NCBI RefSeq assembly: GCF_901538265.1
Contig: NZ_LR593886.1
Location: 8,453,738 to 8,517,737, forward strand
Length of the DNA: 64,000 bases
Source of the DNA: Gemmata massiliana
Lineage (GTDB): Bacteria; Planctomycetota; Planctomycetia; Gemmatales; Gemmataceae
Direction: 5' to 3'
Shown here: one piece after another, positions 17,478 through 26,399 of the stretch
Layout: the number at the start of each line of letters is the position of its first letter
Numbering within the stretch: position 1 is the first letter of the stretch
Notes under the pieces: model-generated
Databases searched by the model: none
Seen by the model: the letters and a program-made list of their open reading frames with translations, nothing else
Told to the model about the DNA's origin: nothing
Position numbers and translations under genes: made by a program

Positions 17478-18491
17478 ATGAGCGCCGACCCCGCGGACAC
17501 CGACGTTGCGATGATCGAGAAACTTCGAGCCGCGCACCAGAAGTTGAAGAAGGAAATCGGCAAGGTCATCGTCGGCCAAGAGAAGGTGGTCGACGAGTTG
17601 CTGATGGCGATCTTCTGCCGCAGCCACGCGCTACTCATGGGCGTGCCGGGCCTGGCGAAGACGCTCATGGTCTCGACGCTGGCCCAGGCGCTCGACCTCG
17701 GGTTCAAGCGCATCCAGTTCACCCCCGACCTGATGCCGTCGGACATCACCGGCTCTGAGGTGATCCAGGACGACCCGGTGACGCGCGAGCGCATGTTCAA
17801 ATTCATGGCCGGACCGATCTTCTCGAACATCGTGCTAGCGGACGAAATCAACCGGACCCCACCCAAGACCCAGGCCGCGCTCCTTGAAGCGATGCAGGAG
17901 CGCAAGGTGTCCATCGGCGGCACCGACCACCCGATGCGCAGCCCGTTCTTCGTGCTCGCGACTCAGAACCCGATCGAGCAGGAAGGGACGTACCCGCTCC
18001 CCGAAGCGCAACTGGACCGGTTCCTGTTCCTCATCAAGGTCGATTACCCGACCGACGAGGAAGAGGAACAGATCATGCGCATGGGCACCTCGGACACCAA
18101 GGTGAGCGTCAGCCCGGTGCTCAACGGCGAGGACATCCTCGGTTTGCAGCAGATCGTGCGCCGCGTACCGGTGTCCGACAAGGTGTTCCACTTCGCGAAG
18201 CGGATCACCCGGCTGTCGCGCCCGGGCACCCCGGAAGCCGCGGAGTTCGTGCAGAAGTGGCTCACGTGGGGCGCCGGGCCCCGCGCGAGCATGAACCTGA
18301 TCCTCGCGGCGAAGGCCCACGCGCTCCTGCGCGGCTCGAACCACGTGGCCGGCGACGACGTGGTCGCGGTGGCGACTCCGATCCTGCGCCACCGACTCAT
18401 TCTCAACTTCGCCGCGCAGAGCGAGGGCGTTACAATCGACGAGGTGATTCGCCAGCTCGTGAAGAGCGCGGCGAAAGCGGTGGCTGCTTGA
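17478..18491 (+). CDS. MoxR-family AAA+ ATPase
   Basis: The 337-aa protein has Walker A GVPGLAKTLM, Walker B VLADEINRTPPKTQAALLEAM and the MoxR motif ATQNPIEQEGTYPLPEAQLD, then a C-terminal lid domain. MoxR ATPases are chaperone-like and are usually encoded with DUF58 and vWA proteins, as here. The next gene is DUF58, separated by an 87-bp spacer that holds a REPIN-like element. Confidence 0.95.
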   Translation: MSADPADTDVAMIEKLRAAHQKLKKEIGKVIVGQEKVVDELLMAIFCRSHALLMGVPGLAKTLMVSTLAQALDLGFKRIQFTPDLMPSDITGSEVIQDDPVTRERMFKFMAGPIFSNIVLADEINRTPPKTQAALLEAMQERKVSIGGTDHPMRSPFFVLATQNPIEQEGTYPLPEAQLDRFLFLIKVDYPTDEEEEQIMRMGTSDTKVSVSPVLNGEDILGLQQIVRRVPVSDKVFHFAKRITRLSRPGTPEAAEFVQKWLTWGAGPRASMNLILAAKAHALLRGSNHVAGDDVVAVATPILRHRLILNFAAQSEGVTIDEVIRQLVKSAAKAVAA

Positions 18492-18498
18492 CCTCGGT

Positions 18499-18564
18499 GA
18501 ACCCCGGACGCGAGTCCGGGGGTAATGCTCTCAACCCATACCCCCGGACTCGCGTCCGGGGTTC
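18499..18564. repeat. REPIN-like inverted repeat, two 26-bp arms
   Basis: Arms 18499-18524 and 18539-18564 are perfect reverse complements with a 14-bp loop. Each arm is itself a hairpin (CCCCGGAC, loop GCGA, GTCCGGGG). Two REP-like palindromes in opposite orientation with a short spacer are what is called a REPIN. It fills the moxR-DUF58 spacer. It could also act as a transcript-stabilising structure. Confidence 0.85.
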
Positions 18565-18578
18565 GCCTGTGAGCCGCG

Positions 18579-19469
18579 ATGCCGTCCTACCTCGATCCCC
18601 AAATCCTGGCCCGCGCCGAAGCCCTGGGCATGAAAGCCCGGCAGGTGGTCGAGGGGCTGCGCGTCGGGGACCACAAGAGCCCCTTCAAGGGCTTCTCCGT
18701 CGAGTTCGTCCAGCACCGCGAGTACGTCCCGGGCGACGACATCCGGCACATCGACTGGAAGAGCTACGGCCGGTCCGAGCGCTACACCATTAAGCAGTAC
18801 GAGCAGGAAACCAACTTCCTGTGCCACCTGCTGCTCGACGGCAGCAACTCCATGCGGTACGGGCGCGGCGACACGAACAAACTCGAATTCGCGAAGCTCT
18901 TGGCTGCGTCCATCGCGTACATGACGATCCGCCAGCGCGACACCGTGAGCCTGCGGATCTTCAACACCGGGTGGGTCGCGGAACTGCCGGCGAGCAGTTC
19001 CCTGGCCCACATCAACGCGATCACCCACACGCTCGAAGACACGCAACCCCGCGACCGCACGAACATCGGCCCGCTGCTCGACGAGGTGGCCGACCGCATC
19101 AGCCGGCGTGGGATCGTGTGCCTGATTTCTGATTGCCTCGAAGACCTCGAACCGATTCTCGCCGCGCTGCGGCACCTGCGGTTCCGCGGGCACGAGGTGA
19201 TCCTGTTCCACGTCCTCCACCCGGACGAGGTCAAGTTCCCGCTGGACGGCAACATCCGCTTCATCGGGCTGGAGGGTTTCGAGGAGCGGATGACGCGCCC
19301 GCACCTGCTGCGCCCGGCGTACCTGCGGATCGTAAACAAGTACCTGGCGGACATCCAAAAGGGCTGCGACGGCAGCGGCGTGGACTACGTGCAGATGATG
19401 ACCGACCGGCCGCTCGAGGTGGCCCTGTCCGAGTACCTCGTGCGCCGGCTCCAGATGGGACGACGATGA
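18579..19469 (+). CDS. DUF58 domain-containing protein
   Basis: The 296-aa protein contains the DUF58 signature HREYVPGDDIRHIDWKSYGR and the degenerate vWA strand LLLDGSNSMRYG. It is partnered with MoxR, which is thought to remodel vWA/DUF58 complexes. The stop codon overlaps the next ATG (ATGA at 19466-19469), so the following TIGR03067 gene is probably translationally coupled. Confidence 0.93.
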   Translation: MPSYLDPQILARAEALGMKARQVVEGLRVGDHKSPFKGFSVEFVQHREYVPGDDIRHIDWKSYGRSERYTIKQYEQETNFLCHLLLDGSNSMRYGRGDTNKLEFAKLLAASIAYMTIRQRDTVSLRIFNTGWVAELPASSSLAHINAITHTLEDTQPRDRTNIGPLLDEVADRISRRGIVCLISDCLEDLEPILAALRHLRFRGHEVILFHVLHPDEVKFPLDGNIRFIGLEGFEERMTRPHLLRPAYLRIVNKYLADIQKGCDGSGVDYVQMMTDRPLEVALSEYLVRRLQMGRR

Positions 19470-20113
19470 CCGTGGAACCTACCCCCCTTCAGGAGGGGGA
19501 AGAACAAAGGCAACCTCCCCCCCCATCCCCCCTCCCTGAAGGGAAGGGGGAGCAGGCGCGCGATAACTCTACGACAGGAAACGCTCTCATTGAGCGCGAA
19601 ACTTCTGCCGCCCCCTTCCCTTCAGGGAGGGGGGATGGGGGGGGAGGTTCTTCCCGCCGGATCGCAATTATCGCAGCCGGGGTTGCATTCGTCGCGTTTG
19701 CCGTGTGGTACTTTGCGATCCGCACACCCGAGCCGCGCGACGACTTCGGCCGGTTTCAGGGTGAATGGAAACTGACCGTGGCCGACCGCGAGAAGCAGAT
19801 GCCGATCACGGTCCGGGTATCCGGCGACAAATGGACCTGGTTGGTCGGAGGCACGGACCAGAAGCGCTACGCGATGACACTCCGACCCGACACGAACCCG
19901 AAGGAAATCGACCTCACGCAGCTCACCGCGGACGACGCCCCGCTCCAGGAACGGCGCGGCGAGAGCACTGGCGCGGTGGTGCTCCGGGGGATTTACACGA
20001 TCGAGGGCGACAAAGCGAAACTCGTGACCGCGCCCAGCCCGCTCCCGCGCCCGACCACGTTCGACGCGGACGACGGCCCCCCGGTCTGGGTACTGGAACT
20101 GCAAGGGAGGTAA
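19466..20113 (+). CDS. TIGR03067-type protein with a repeat-derived N-terminal region
   Basis: The 215-aa product begins at the ATGA overlap with the DUF58 gene. Residues about 15-62 are translated from a 39-bp perfect inverted repeat and its 60-bp spacer, giving Pro/Gly/Lys/Glu-rich sequence. A membrane segment follows (IAIIAAGVAFVAFAVWYFAI). The rest matches the planctomycete TIGR03067 pattern, with RFQGEWKLTVADREK and GIYTIEGDKAKLVTA. The function of TIGR03067 is unknown. Orientation suggests a cytoplasmic N-terminus and an extracytoplasmic domain. Confidence 0.8.
   Translation: MTVEPTPLQEGEEQRQPPPPSPLPEGKGEQARDNSTTGNALIERETSAAPFPSGRGDGGGGSSRRIAIIAAGVAFVAFAVWYFAIRTPEPRDDFGRFQGEWKLTVADREKQMPITVRVSGDKWTWLVGGTDQKRYAMTLRPDTNPKEIDLTQLTADDAPLQERRGESTGAVVLRGIYTIEGDKAKLVTAPSPLPRPTTFDADDGPPVWVLELQGR
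19512..19649. repeat. 39-bp perfect inverted repeat inside a coding sequence
   Basis: Arms 19512-19550 and 19611-19649 are perfect reverse complements, rich in C/G runs, with a 60-bp interior. A partial third copy lies at about 19482-19499. The element is in frame with the TIGR03067 gene at 19466 and carries no stop there. This looks like a REPIN or small MITE that landed in, or became part of, the gene. Confidence 0.85.
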
Positions 20114-20117
20114 CGCC

Positions 20118-20618
20118 GTGCGTTGCGCTGTACTGGTGCTGCTCGTCGTACTGGCCGGCCCCGCGCACGCGGCGCCGGTGCCCAAGCACCTCATGAAGGA
20201 GGGCGACCACCCGGACCTCGCGGCGCTACAGGGAAAATGGAGGCTCACCGATATCGCGATCAACGGCACCTCGCTCGGCCCCGGTATCTTGGACCAAGTA
20301 GAGGCCACCACCGAGGTGCTCGATAACACGGTCGCGATCACGCTCTCCAAGCTGAACGCGCGGTTGTCCGGCACGTTCAAGCTCGACACGAACGCGAGTC
20401 CGCGGCGCCTGACCTCGGCCGACATGAAGGAGACCGACCTCAACGGCAAACCGTCGGCGACCTTGGACCCCGAGCCGTTCGTGATGATTTACAAGATCGA
20501 GGGCGATACACTCGTTCTGGCCATAAACACCGGCGACCAAAAGGAAGCCCCCAAAGGGTTCAGCGGCAAGGACGGGGAGAGCATCGCGTCGCTGACCTTT
20601 ACCCGCGCCAAAAAGTGA
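20118..20618 (+). CDS. Secreted TIGR03067-type protein
   Basis: The 166-aa protein has a signal peptide (VLVLLVVLAGPAHAAP). The mature part shows the TIGR03067 pattern: LAALQGKWRLTDIAINGTSL near the start, and VMIYKIEGDTLVLAINTG near the C-terminus. It starts 5 bp after the preceding TIGR03067 gene, so the two are surely cotranscribed. The GTG start is preceded by GGGAGG. Confidence 0.82.
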   Translation: MRCAVLVLLVVLAGPAHAAPVPKHLMKEGDHPDLAALQGKWRLTDIAINGTSLGPGILDQVEATTEVLDNTVAITLSKLNARLSGTFKLDTNASPRRLTSADMKETDLNGKPSATLDPEPFVMIYKIEGDTLVLAINTGDQKEAPKGFSGKDGESIASLTFTRAKK

Positions 20619-20627
20619 GGGACCGTC

Positions 20628-21329
20628 ATGCCCAAGTTCATCGCGCTCGCGCTGCTCGTGTCCTGCGCCGCACTCGGCGGCGGGTGCGGCCGGTTGACCG
20701 AGCCGAACGCGCGCTCCACGGACGTCAGCGCCGATCACAAGAAACTCCAGGGTTTGTGGCGCATCGACACGTTCGATAACGGCCGACCGAACCGCACGGA
20801 CGCCGAGAAAGCCCGCGACAACGAGGACCTGAAGTACGTCCGGTTCCGGTTCGACGGGGACCGGATGACGATCCTCGACAACGGGCGTGTGGAGTTCGCC
20901 ACGCGCTTCGCGCTCAACGAAAAACTGAACCCGAAGCTGATGACGCACATCCGCGCCAGTGCGGACGAGGTGACGCCAGGCACTGCCCGGAGTACGTCCC
21001 GCGCCACTAGTCGCGGCACGGTCCGCAGCACCGCGCGATCGGGCGACGCACCCGCTACTCCGCAAGAGTCGAACGGGTGGAGATGGATCTACAAGTTCGA
21101 CGGGGACGCGCTCGTCGTCGCGTTCACCCGGGACGAGAAAAAGGCCCCTCCGACGGAGTTCAAGTCCCGCCCAGACGTATCCGAACCGGGGAAGCCCGAT
21201 GTGCCCGGCGTCGTTCTCATGGTCCTGAAAAAGGCGAACGAGGAGTCGTCGGGATCGTTCAGCGGCACCTCTCGCTCGGGAACGTCGCGCGGCACCTTCC
21301 GCGGTACGTCCCGCGCGACCTCCAAGTAA
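20628..21329 (+). CDS. TIGR03067-type lipoprotein-like protein with Gly-Thr-Ser-Arg repeats
   Basis: The 233-aa protein starts with a hydrophobic leader ending in LGGGC, a possible lipobox. KKLQGLWRIDTFDNGRPN and YKFDGDALVVAFTRDEKKAP fit TIGR03067. Unusually, a repeat region at about residues 123-143 and the last 25 residues are built of GTSR/ATSR/GTFR units, highly basic and hydroxyl-rich. The gene starts 9 bp after its paralogue and is the third in this tandem set. Confidence 0.78.
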   Translation: MPKFIALALLVSCAALGGGCGRLTEPNARSTDVSADHKKLQGLWRIDTFDNGRPNRTDAEKARDNEDLKYVRFRFDGDRMTILDNGRVEFATRFALNEKLNPKLMTHIRASADEVTPGTARSTSRATSRGTVRSTARSGDAPATPQESNGWRWIYKFDGDALVVAFTRDEKKAPPTEFKSRPDVSEPGKPDVPGVVLMVLKKANEESSGSFSGTSRSGTSRGTFRGTSRATSK

Positions 21330-21339
21330 CTGTGCTGCA

Positions 21340-21371
21340 TGGTCGCGCCACCGAAATAAGCGGCGCGACCA
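21340..21371 (+). terminator. Hairpin after the third TIGR03067 gene
   Basis: A perfect 10-bp stem pairs 21340-21349 with 21362-21371 around 12 bases, starting 10 bp after the stop at 21329. There is no T-run. It may mark the end of the MoxR-TIGR03067 transcript or act as an attenuator before the BatA-like gene. Confidence 0.5.
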
Positions 21372-21468
21372 CACGGTTCACAAAATGCTCCGGCCTCAGC
21401 GTTCAGTTCCCGAAACCGGTCCGCCCTCCCAGAAGTAGCACTCCGACGGCCCTTCAGGTTCCCACGCG

Positions 21469-23685
21469 ATGCAGCTCCTGGCCCCCATGATGTTGCTCGG
21501 CGCGACCGCGGTGACCGTACCGATCGCGCTGCACTTCTTCTACCGCGCGCGGTACAAACCGCTGCCGTGGGCGCCGATGAAGTTCATCAAGGAGGCCGTC
21601 GAGCAGACCAGTCGGCGCCTCAAGTTCCAGGAGTGGGTGCTACTCGCGCTGCGGTGCCTGGCGCTGATCCTGCTCGCCGTCGCCATCGCCCGCCCGGGGC
21701 GCGAGTCCACCGCGTCGACCGGGGCCGAAACCATCGACGCGGTGTTCGTGTTTGATACGTCGTACAGCATGGCCGCGCGCGACGGAGAGCGGACGCGCCT
21801 CGAGCGCGCGAAGGACGCCGCACTCGCCGTTCTCGAAACGCTGCCCAACAAATCGTCGGTCCAGATCTACGCCTGCGCCGACCGCGCCAGTCTCCTCGGC
21901 CCGGTCTCGCGTTACAACCGCGACCAGGCGCGGCAGGTCATCCAGTCCGTCGAGGTCACGAGCCTCTCGACGGACGTCCTGCCGGGGCTGACCGACGCCC
22001 TGACCGCGGCCGAGAGCGGCACCGCCCCCGCGAAAGAGATCTACGTCTTCTCCGACATGCAAAAGAGCGGGTTCGAGCGCCAGCAAGGGGCCGTGCGCGC
22101 CAAGTGCGAGGAGATCAAAGCGCGGGCGAACCTCGTCTTCATCCGGTGCGGGAACCCGGAGCGCAAGGTGTCGAACGTCTCCATCACCGACGTAAAACTG
22201 CTCGCCGCGATCCCGCACACTCGGACCCGCGTGCCGTTCGTGGTCACGGTTCGCAACACGGGCCGCGAACCGGTCCGCGGGGTGAAGGTGGCGCTCGAAC
22301 TCGACGGCAAGGCGGTCGAGCGCGACGTGGTGCAGATCGAGCACATCGACCCGGGCACGAACGCGGAAGTGACCCTGACGGGGAGCCTCGACGAGGCCGG
22401 CGCACGGCTCCTCGCGGTGTTCGTGGACGGCGACGGGGTCGAGGGGGACAACGTGCTGTACAAGATCGTCGGCGTGCGCGACAAGGTGCGCGTACTGCTG
22501 GTCGCGTACCCGTTCGCGGGCCAACCCGCCACCGACGCGGGCGACTGGTTCGTGCGGAAGGCGCTCGTCCCGTTCGACGCGGACCGCGACAAGGACAAGA
22601 TCGACCGGTACTTCATCGAAACGGAGTCCGTGCTCCCCCAAGAGGTCAGTCCCGAGAAGCTCGCGGGCAGGGACATCGTGTACCTCCTCAACGCCCGGGC
22701 CGACGACCCGCTCGCGGGTATGCCGTCCGCGTTCGTGACGAAACTCGCCGAGTTCGTGCGGGCCGGGGGCGGGCTGGTGATCGGGTGCGGCGACCTGGTT
22801 CAAGCGGGGGCGTACAACCGCGTGTTCGGGCGGGCCGACGTCGGGCTGCTCCCGTTCCCGCTGCGCGACGTGCGCGACACCCCGGACGCGACCCCGTTCG
22901 TCCCGGCCGCGGAGAGCATCGACGCGGCGTCCGTGCTCGGGCCGGTGAAGCCCTACACCGACTGGCTCCGCCGCGCGACGGCCACGCGCGTGTTCGACCT
23001 CGACGAATCGGCCCCGAACGGCGGGCGCGTTCTGATGCGCACCACGCAGGGCGCGCCGCTGGTCGCGTCCCGGGTCGTCGGCGAGGGCGAGGTGATCTTC
23101 TTCGCCACATCGCTCGACGAAACCTGGGGGCGCATGATGTCCGACGGGCAACTCGCGGTCCCGATGACGACGTACATCGTCTCGCACCTCACGGGCCGCA
23201 AGGTTCCGGGCGGCACCCGTACCGCCGGGGACACGCTGAGCTGGACGCCCCCCATGATCGCCCCGGGGTTCGAGCTGGTGAAACCCCGCCCGCGCGGTGC
23301 GAAGGCGAACGATAAAGTGCGCCCGCGTGTCAAGCTCACTGAACCGCGGGCAGAAGTCGGGCAGAAGCTCACCGTGAGCACGGCCGATTCGCTCGTGGCC
23401 GGCGAGTACGCGATCGTCCCCGCCGGCGCGCCGGAAACGGACGGGATCACGTTCGCCGTGAACCCGGACCTGCGCGAAACGGAGAACCTCGACGCGATCT
23501 CCGACGGCGATCTGGAAAAGCTGCTCGGCTTCCGCCCCGCGATCATCACGGCCGGGGCCGGGACCGAGACGGCGGTGCGCGAGCGCCGCACCCGCGGTGA
23601 GTGGACCCACTGGTTCTTGTTGGGTCTGCTGTTCCTGCTGGTCGGCGAGGCGACTTGGGCGTGGTTCTGTGGGAAAACGTGGTGA
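21469..23685 (+). CDS. BatA-like membrane protein with vWA domain
   Basis: The 738-aa protein begins with the BatA N-terminal domain (MLLGATAVTVPIALHFFYRA, then a second helix near residues 58-76). The vWA domain has the MIDAS-like DTSYS (VFVFDTSYSMAARDG). A middle part with LAEFVRAGGGLVIGCGDLVQ resembles a class-I GATase-like fold. A last helix (FLLGLLFLLVGEATWAWF) closes the protein. Such proteins are encoded with MoxR and DUF58 in Bat-type loci and are predicted to sit in the cytoplasmic membrane. It is 56 bp from the next vWA gene. Confidence 0.9.
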   Translation: MQLLAPMMLLGATAVTVPIALHFFYRARYKPLPWAPMKFIKEAVEQTSRRLKFQEWVLLALRCLALILLAVAIARPGRESTASTGAETIDAVFVFDTSYSMAARDGERTRLERAKDAALAVLETLPNKSSVQIYACADRASLLGPVSRYNRDQARQVIQSVEVTSLSTDVLPGLTDALTAAESGTAPAKEIYVFSDMQKSGFERQQGAVRAKCEEIKARANLVFIRCGNPERKVSNVSITDVKLLAAIPHTRTRVPFVVTVRNTGREPVRGVKVALELDGKAVERDVVQIEHIDPGTNAEVTLTGSLDEAGARLLAVFVDGDGVEGDNVLYKIVGVRDKVRVLLVAYPFAGQPATDAGDWFVRKALVPFDADRDKDKIDRYFIETESVLPQEVSPEKLAGRDIVYLLNARADDPLAGMPSAFVTKLAEFVRAGGGLVIGCGDLVQAGAYNRVFGRADVGLLPFPLRDVRDTPDATPFVPAAESIDAASVLGPVKPYTDWLRRATATRVFDLDESAPNGGRVLMRTTQGAPLVASRVVGEGEVIFFATSLDETWGRMMSDGQLAVPMTTYIVSHLTGRKVPGGTRTAGDTLSWTPPMIAPGFELVKPRPRGAKANDKVRPRVKLTEPRAEVGQKLTVSTADSLVAGEYAIVPAGAPETDGITFAVNPDLRETENLDAISDGDLEKLLGFRPAIITAGAGTETAVRERRTRGEWTHWFLLGLLFLLVGEATWAWFCGKTW

Positions 23686-23741
23686 GGGTTCTCGAAGTGG
23701 GGTTCGCAACGGTGGCCGGTCACGACCGAGTGTAACGACTT

Positions 23742-26336
23742 ATGAACGCACTGTTCGCACCCACCTCGTTGTTCGCCGATGCGCCCCTCATGGGGCTGTT
23801 TTGGGGACTGTTCAGCGGTGAGCCGCAGGTTCGGGGCGGGATCGTCCCCTGGGCGGCGATCCCGCTGGGGCTGATTGCGGTCGCCGCGGTCGTCGTGCTC
23901 TACGCGAAAGAAGCCGGGCGCCTGACGACCGGCCAGCGGCTGCTCATCACCGGCGTGCGTGCGGCGACGTTGGTCGTGGTCGCGTTCCTCCTGATGCGCC
24001 CGGTGTGGGTCAGCGACAAAACCGGCGAGCGCCCCCGAACCGTCGCCGTGCTCATCGACGTGTCGCAGAGCATGGACCAAAAAGACCCGCGCCCGAACCC
24101 CGACGACCAGTGGCGCGCGGCCCTCGCGTTCGACCTCCTCGAACCCGGCAAGCCCCTACCCGTGGAGTCGGCCCCGGACCGGAGCCGGACGCCCGAGCGC
24201 CCCTCGCGCCTGGACGTCGCACGCGCCGCACTCACCAACCCGCGGCTCGACCTCCTCAACAAGCTCAAAAAGATCGGGCCGCTCGAAATCTCCACGTTCG
24301 GCACCAGCCGCACCGGGCGCGATTCCGGCGACACCGCGTGGATCAAGACCGTCACCGCGGACCAACCGCGCACCGCACTCGTGAGCGCGGCCCTTGAGCT
24401 ACTGAACCGCGACGAGAACGAGCAGCCCGCGGCCGTGGTCCTCGTCACCGACGGGCGCGAGAACGCCAGCGACAAGGGTCTCGCCGAACTCGCGGAGCGA
24501 TACCGCGCGCGCCGAATTCCGCTCCACATCTACGGCGTCGGCAGTTCCTCGTTCGGCCAGCTCCGGCTGCGCGACGCGAGCGTCCCGGAGTCGGTGTTCA
24601 TCGACGACACCGTGGCCATCCCGGTCCGCTACGCGGTCCGCGGCGTCCGCGAGGGGACGGTCGACATCGTGGCGAAGTTCGGCGACCGCGAAGTCGCGGC
24701 CAAGCGCGGCATCCCGGTCCGCGCGGGCGATGACCTGCGCGAAGTGCTCGCCTTCGTGCCGAGCAAAGAAGACTCGGAGTCCAAGAAGCAAGAAGTTACC
24801 GTTACCGTGACGGTAACGCCCGGCGGAGCGGCCGGGATCGCCACAGACACGCTCACCGACTCGACCACCAAACCCACACAGGTCATCACCAAGAAGCTGA
24901 AAGTGCTGGTGGTCGAAGGGCTACCCCGCAAGGACTTCCAGTTCCTCCAGCGGGCGCTCCTGCGCGACCGCCGCGTGGACGCGCGGTTCTTCCTCACCGA
25001 GGGCGACCGCGAAGCGATGAAGTCCGGCTACCCTTGGCTCCTCGAATTCACGCGCCAACTCAACGGCACGCTCAGCCTGGAGCGCGAGGAGTTCCGCAAG
25101 CTCATCAACGAGTACGACCTGCTCATCCTCGGCGACGTTCCGGGCAAATTCTTCTCGCGCGAGCAGCAGCAGGTCATCAAGGAGTTCGTGGCCGAGGGTG
25201 GCGGGATGGTTCACATCGCCGGGAAGTGGAACGGGCCGACCGGGTGGCTCAGCGAGGAGAGCGGGCAGGCGACCATCGCCGACGTTCTGCCGGTCGAGTT
25301 GAAGCCGGTCAAGTTCGCGATCCAGCCGCCCCAGGGCCGGTACTACCAGCCGTTCGTCCCGGCGCTCGCGCCGACCGCGACGCGGAACCCGCTCGTGACC
25401 CTCGAAGACGACCCGCTCGACAACGGGGACTTGTGGGGGCGCGTCACACCGGTCGGGATGATCGACACCCCTCCGGCCCCCGATTCGAGCCGCACCGCGA
25501 AGAAACAGCTCCAGCCGATCGAGTGGTACTACCCCGTTATGCGCCTCAAGCCGGGCGCGGAAGCGTTCCTCGTCCACCCGACCGCCCGCACCCCCGAACC
25601 GGACAACCGGGCGATGCCGTTGCTCGCGGGGCACTACTACGGCAAGGGCTACGTCCTGTTCTGTGCGTTCGATGACACGTGGCGGTGGCGGTTCAACGAG
25701 GCGGACCGGTACTTCGGCCGGTTCTGGAGTCAGTGCGTGTACCTGGCCGGCGTACCCCGCGCGCTCGGGACCAAGTTAACGCAGGTGTCGCTCGACACGC
25801 TCGAACCGATACAGGGCAAGAGCGGCCAGATTTACGCCCGCGTGCTCGACGAAAACTTCAAACCGTACACCGCCGAGGAGATCGACGCGACCCTGGAGAA
25901 GCTCGACGCGGACCCGAACGACCAGAACCGCACCTCGGCGATCAAGCTACGGAAGCTCCACGGGCAGGACGGCGAGTTCGTGGCCCCGCTGCCGTTCAAC
26001 CAGTTCGGGCGCTTCAAGCTCACGGTGACGCCGAACAACAAATCTCCCGCGAACCTGGAGTACCGCGTCAACCTTCCGCCCGACCACGAGCAAGCTCCCG
26101 GCGGGCTAGCGGAACTCGAAATGATGAAACTCGCGGCCGATAGCGGCGCGATCGAGCAGCCCGGCAAGTTCTACCACGAGGAAGACCTGTTCCGGCTCCC
26201 GAACGAAGTAAAGCCACAATACACGAAGTTCACCCGGCGCGACGAAATCGTCCTGTGGAACAAGTGGTGGATGGGGCTCCTGATCTGTTTGCTGTCGCTC
26301 GAATGGTTCTTGCGTAAGTTCTGTGGCCTGAGTTGA
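23742..26336 (+). CDS. Membrane protein with vWA and GATase-like domains
   Basis: The 864-aa protein has two N-terminal helices (AAIPLGLIAVAAVVVLYA and ATLVVVAFLLMRPVWV), a vWA domain with MIDAS motif DVSQS (VLIDVSQSMDQKDP), and a GATase-like region around LLILGDVPGKFFSREQQQ and EFVAEGGGMVHIAG. A C-terminal helix is seen at WWMGLLICLLSLEWFL. It is the second large vWA membrane protein of the locus and may pair with the one encoded upstream. Confidence 0.87.
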   Translation: MNALFAPTSLFADAPLMGLFWGLFSGEPQVRGGIVPWAAIPLGLIAVAAVVVLYAKEAGRLTTGQRLLITGVRAATLVVVAFLLMRPVWVSDKTGERPRTVAVLIDVSQSMDQKDPRPNPDDQWRAALAFDLLEPGKPLPVESAPDRSRTPERPSRLDVARAALTNPRLDLLNKLKKIGPLEISTFGTSRTGRDSGDTAWIKTVTADQPRTALVSAALELLNRDENEQPAAVVLVTDGRENASDKGLAELAERYRARRIPLHIYGVGSSSFGQLRLRDASVPESVFIDDTVAIPVRYAVRGVREGTVDIVAKFGDREVAAKRGIPVRAGDDLREVLAFVPSKEDSESKKQEVTVTVTVTPGGAAGIATDTLTDSTTKPTQVITKKLKVLVVEGLPRKDFQFLQRALLRDRRVDARFFLTEGDREAMKSGYPWLLEFTRQLNGTLSLEREEFRKLINEYDLLILGDVPGKFFSREQQQVIKEFVAEGGGMVHIAGKWNGPTGWLSEESGQATIADVLPVELKPVKFAIQPPQGRYYQPFVPALAPTATRNPLVTLEDDPLDNGDLWGRVTPVGMIDTPPAPDSSRTAKKQLQPIEWYYPVMRLKPGAEAFLVHPTARTPEPDNRAMPLLAGHYYGKGYVLFCAFDDTWRWRFNEADRYFGRFWSQCVYLAGVPRALGTKLTQVSLDTLEPIQGKSGQIYARVLDENFKPYTAEEIDATLEKLDADPNDQNRTSAIKLRKLHGQDGEFVAPLPFNQFGRFKLTVTPNNKSPANLEYRVNLPPDHEQAPGGLAELEMMKLAADSGAIEQPGKFYHEEDLFRLPNEVKPQYTKFTRRDEIVLWNKWWMGLLICLLSLEWFLRKFCGLS

Positions 26337-26399
26337 CCGCGTTTCAGCCGTCTGTCTTCCCCTGGGATTGATCCAAACACCTGCTTCGTGCCGTTGCAC

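Noticed and set aside
21640-23709. 689-codon minus-strand frame
   Set aside because: Antisense to the BatA-like gene, with no recognisable domain.
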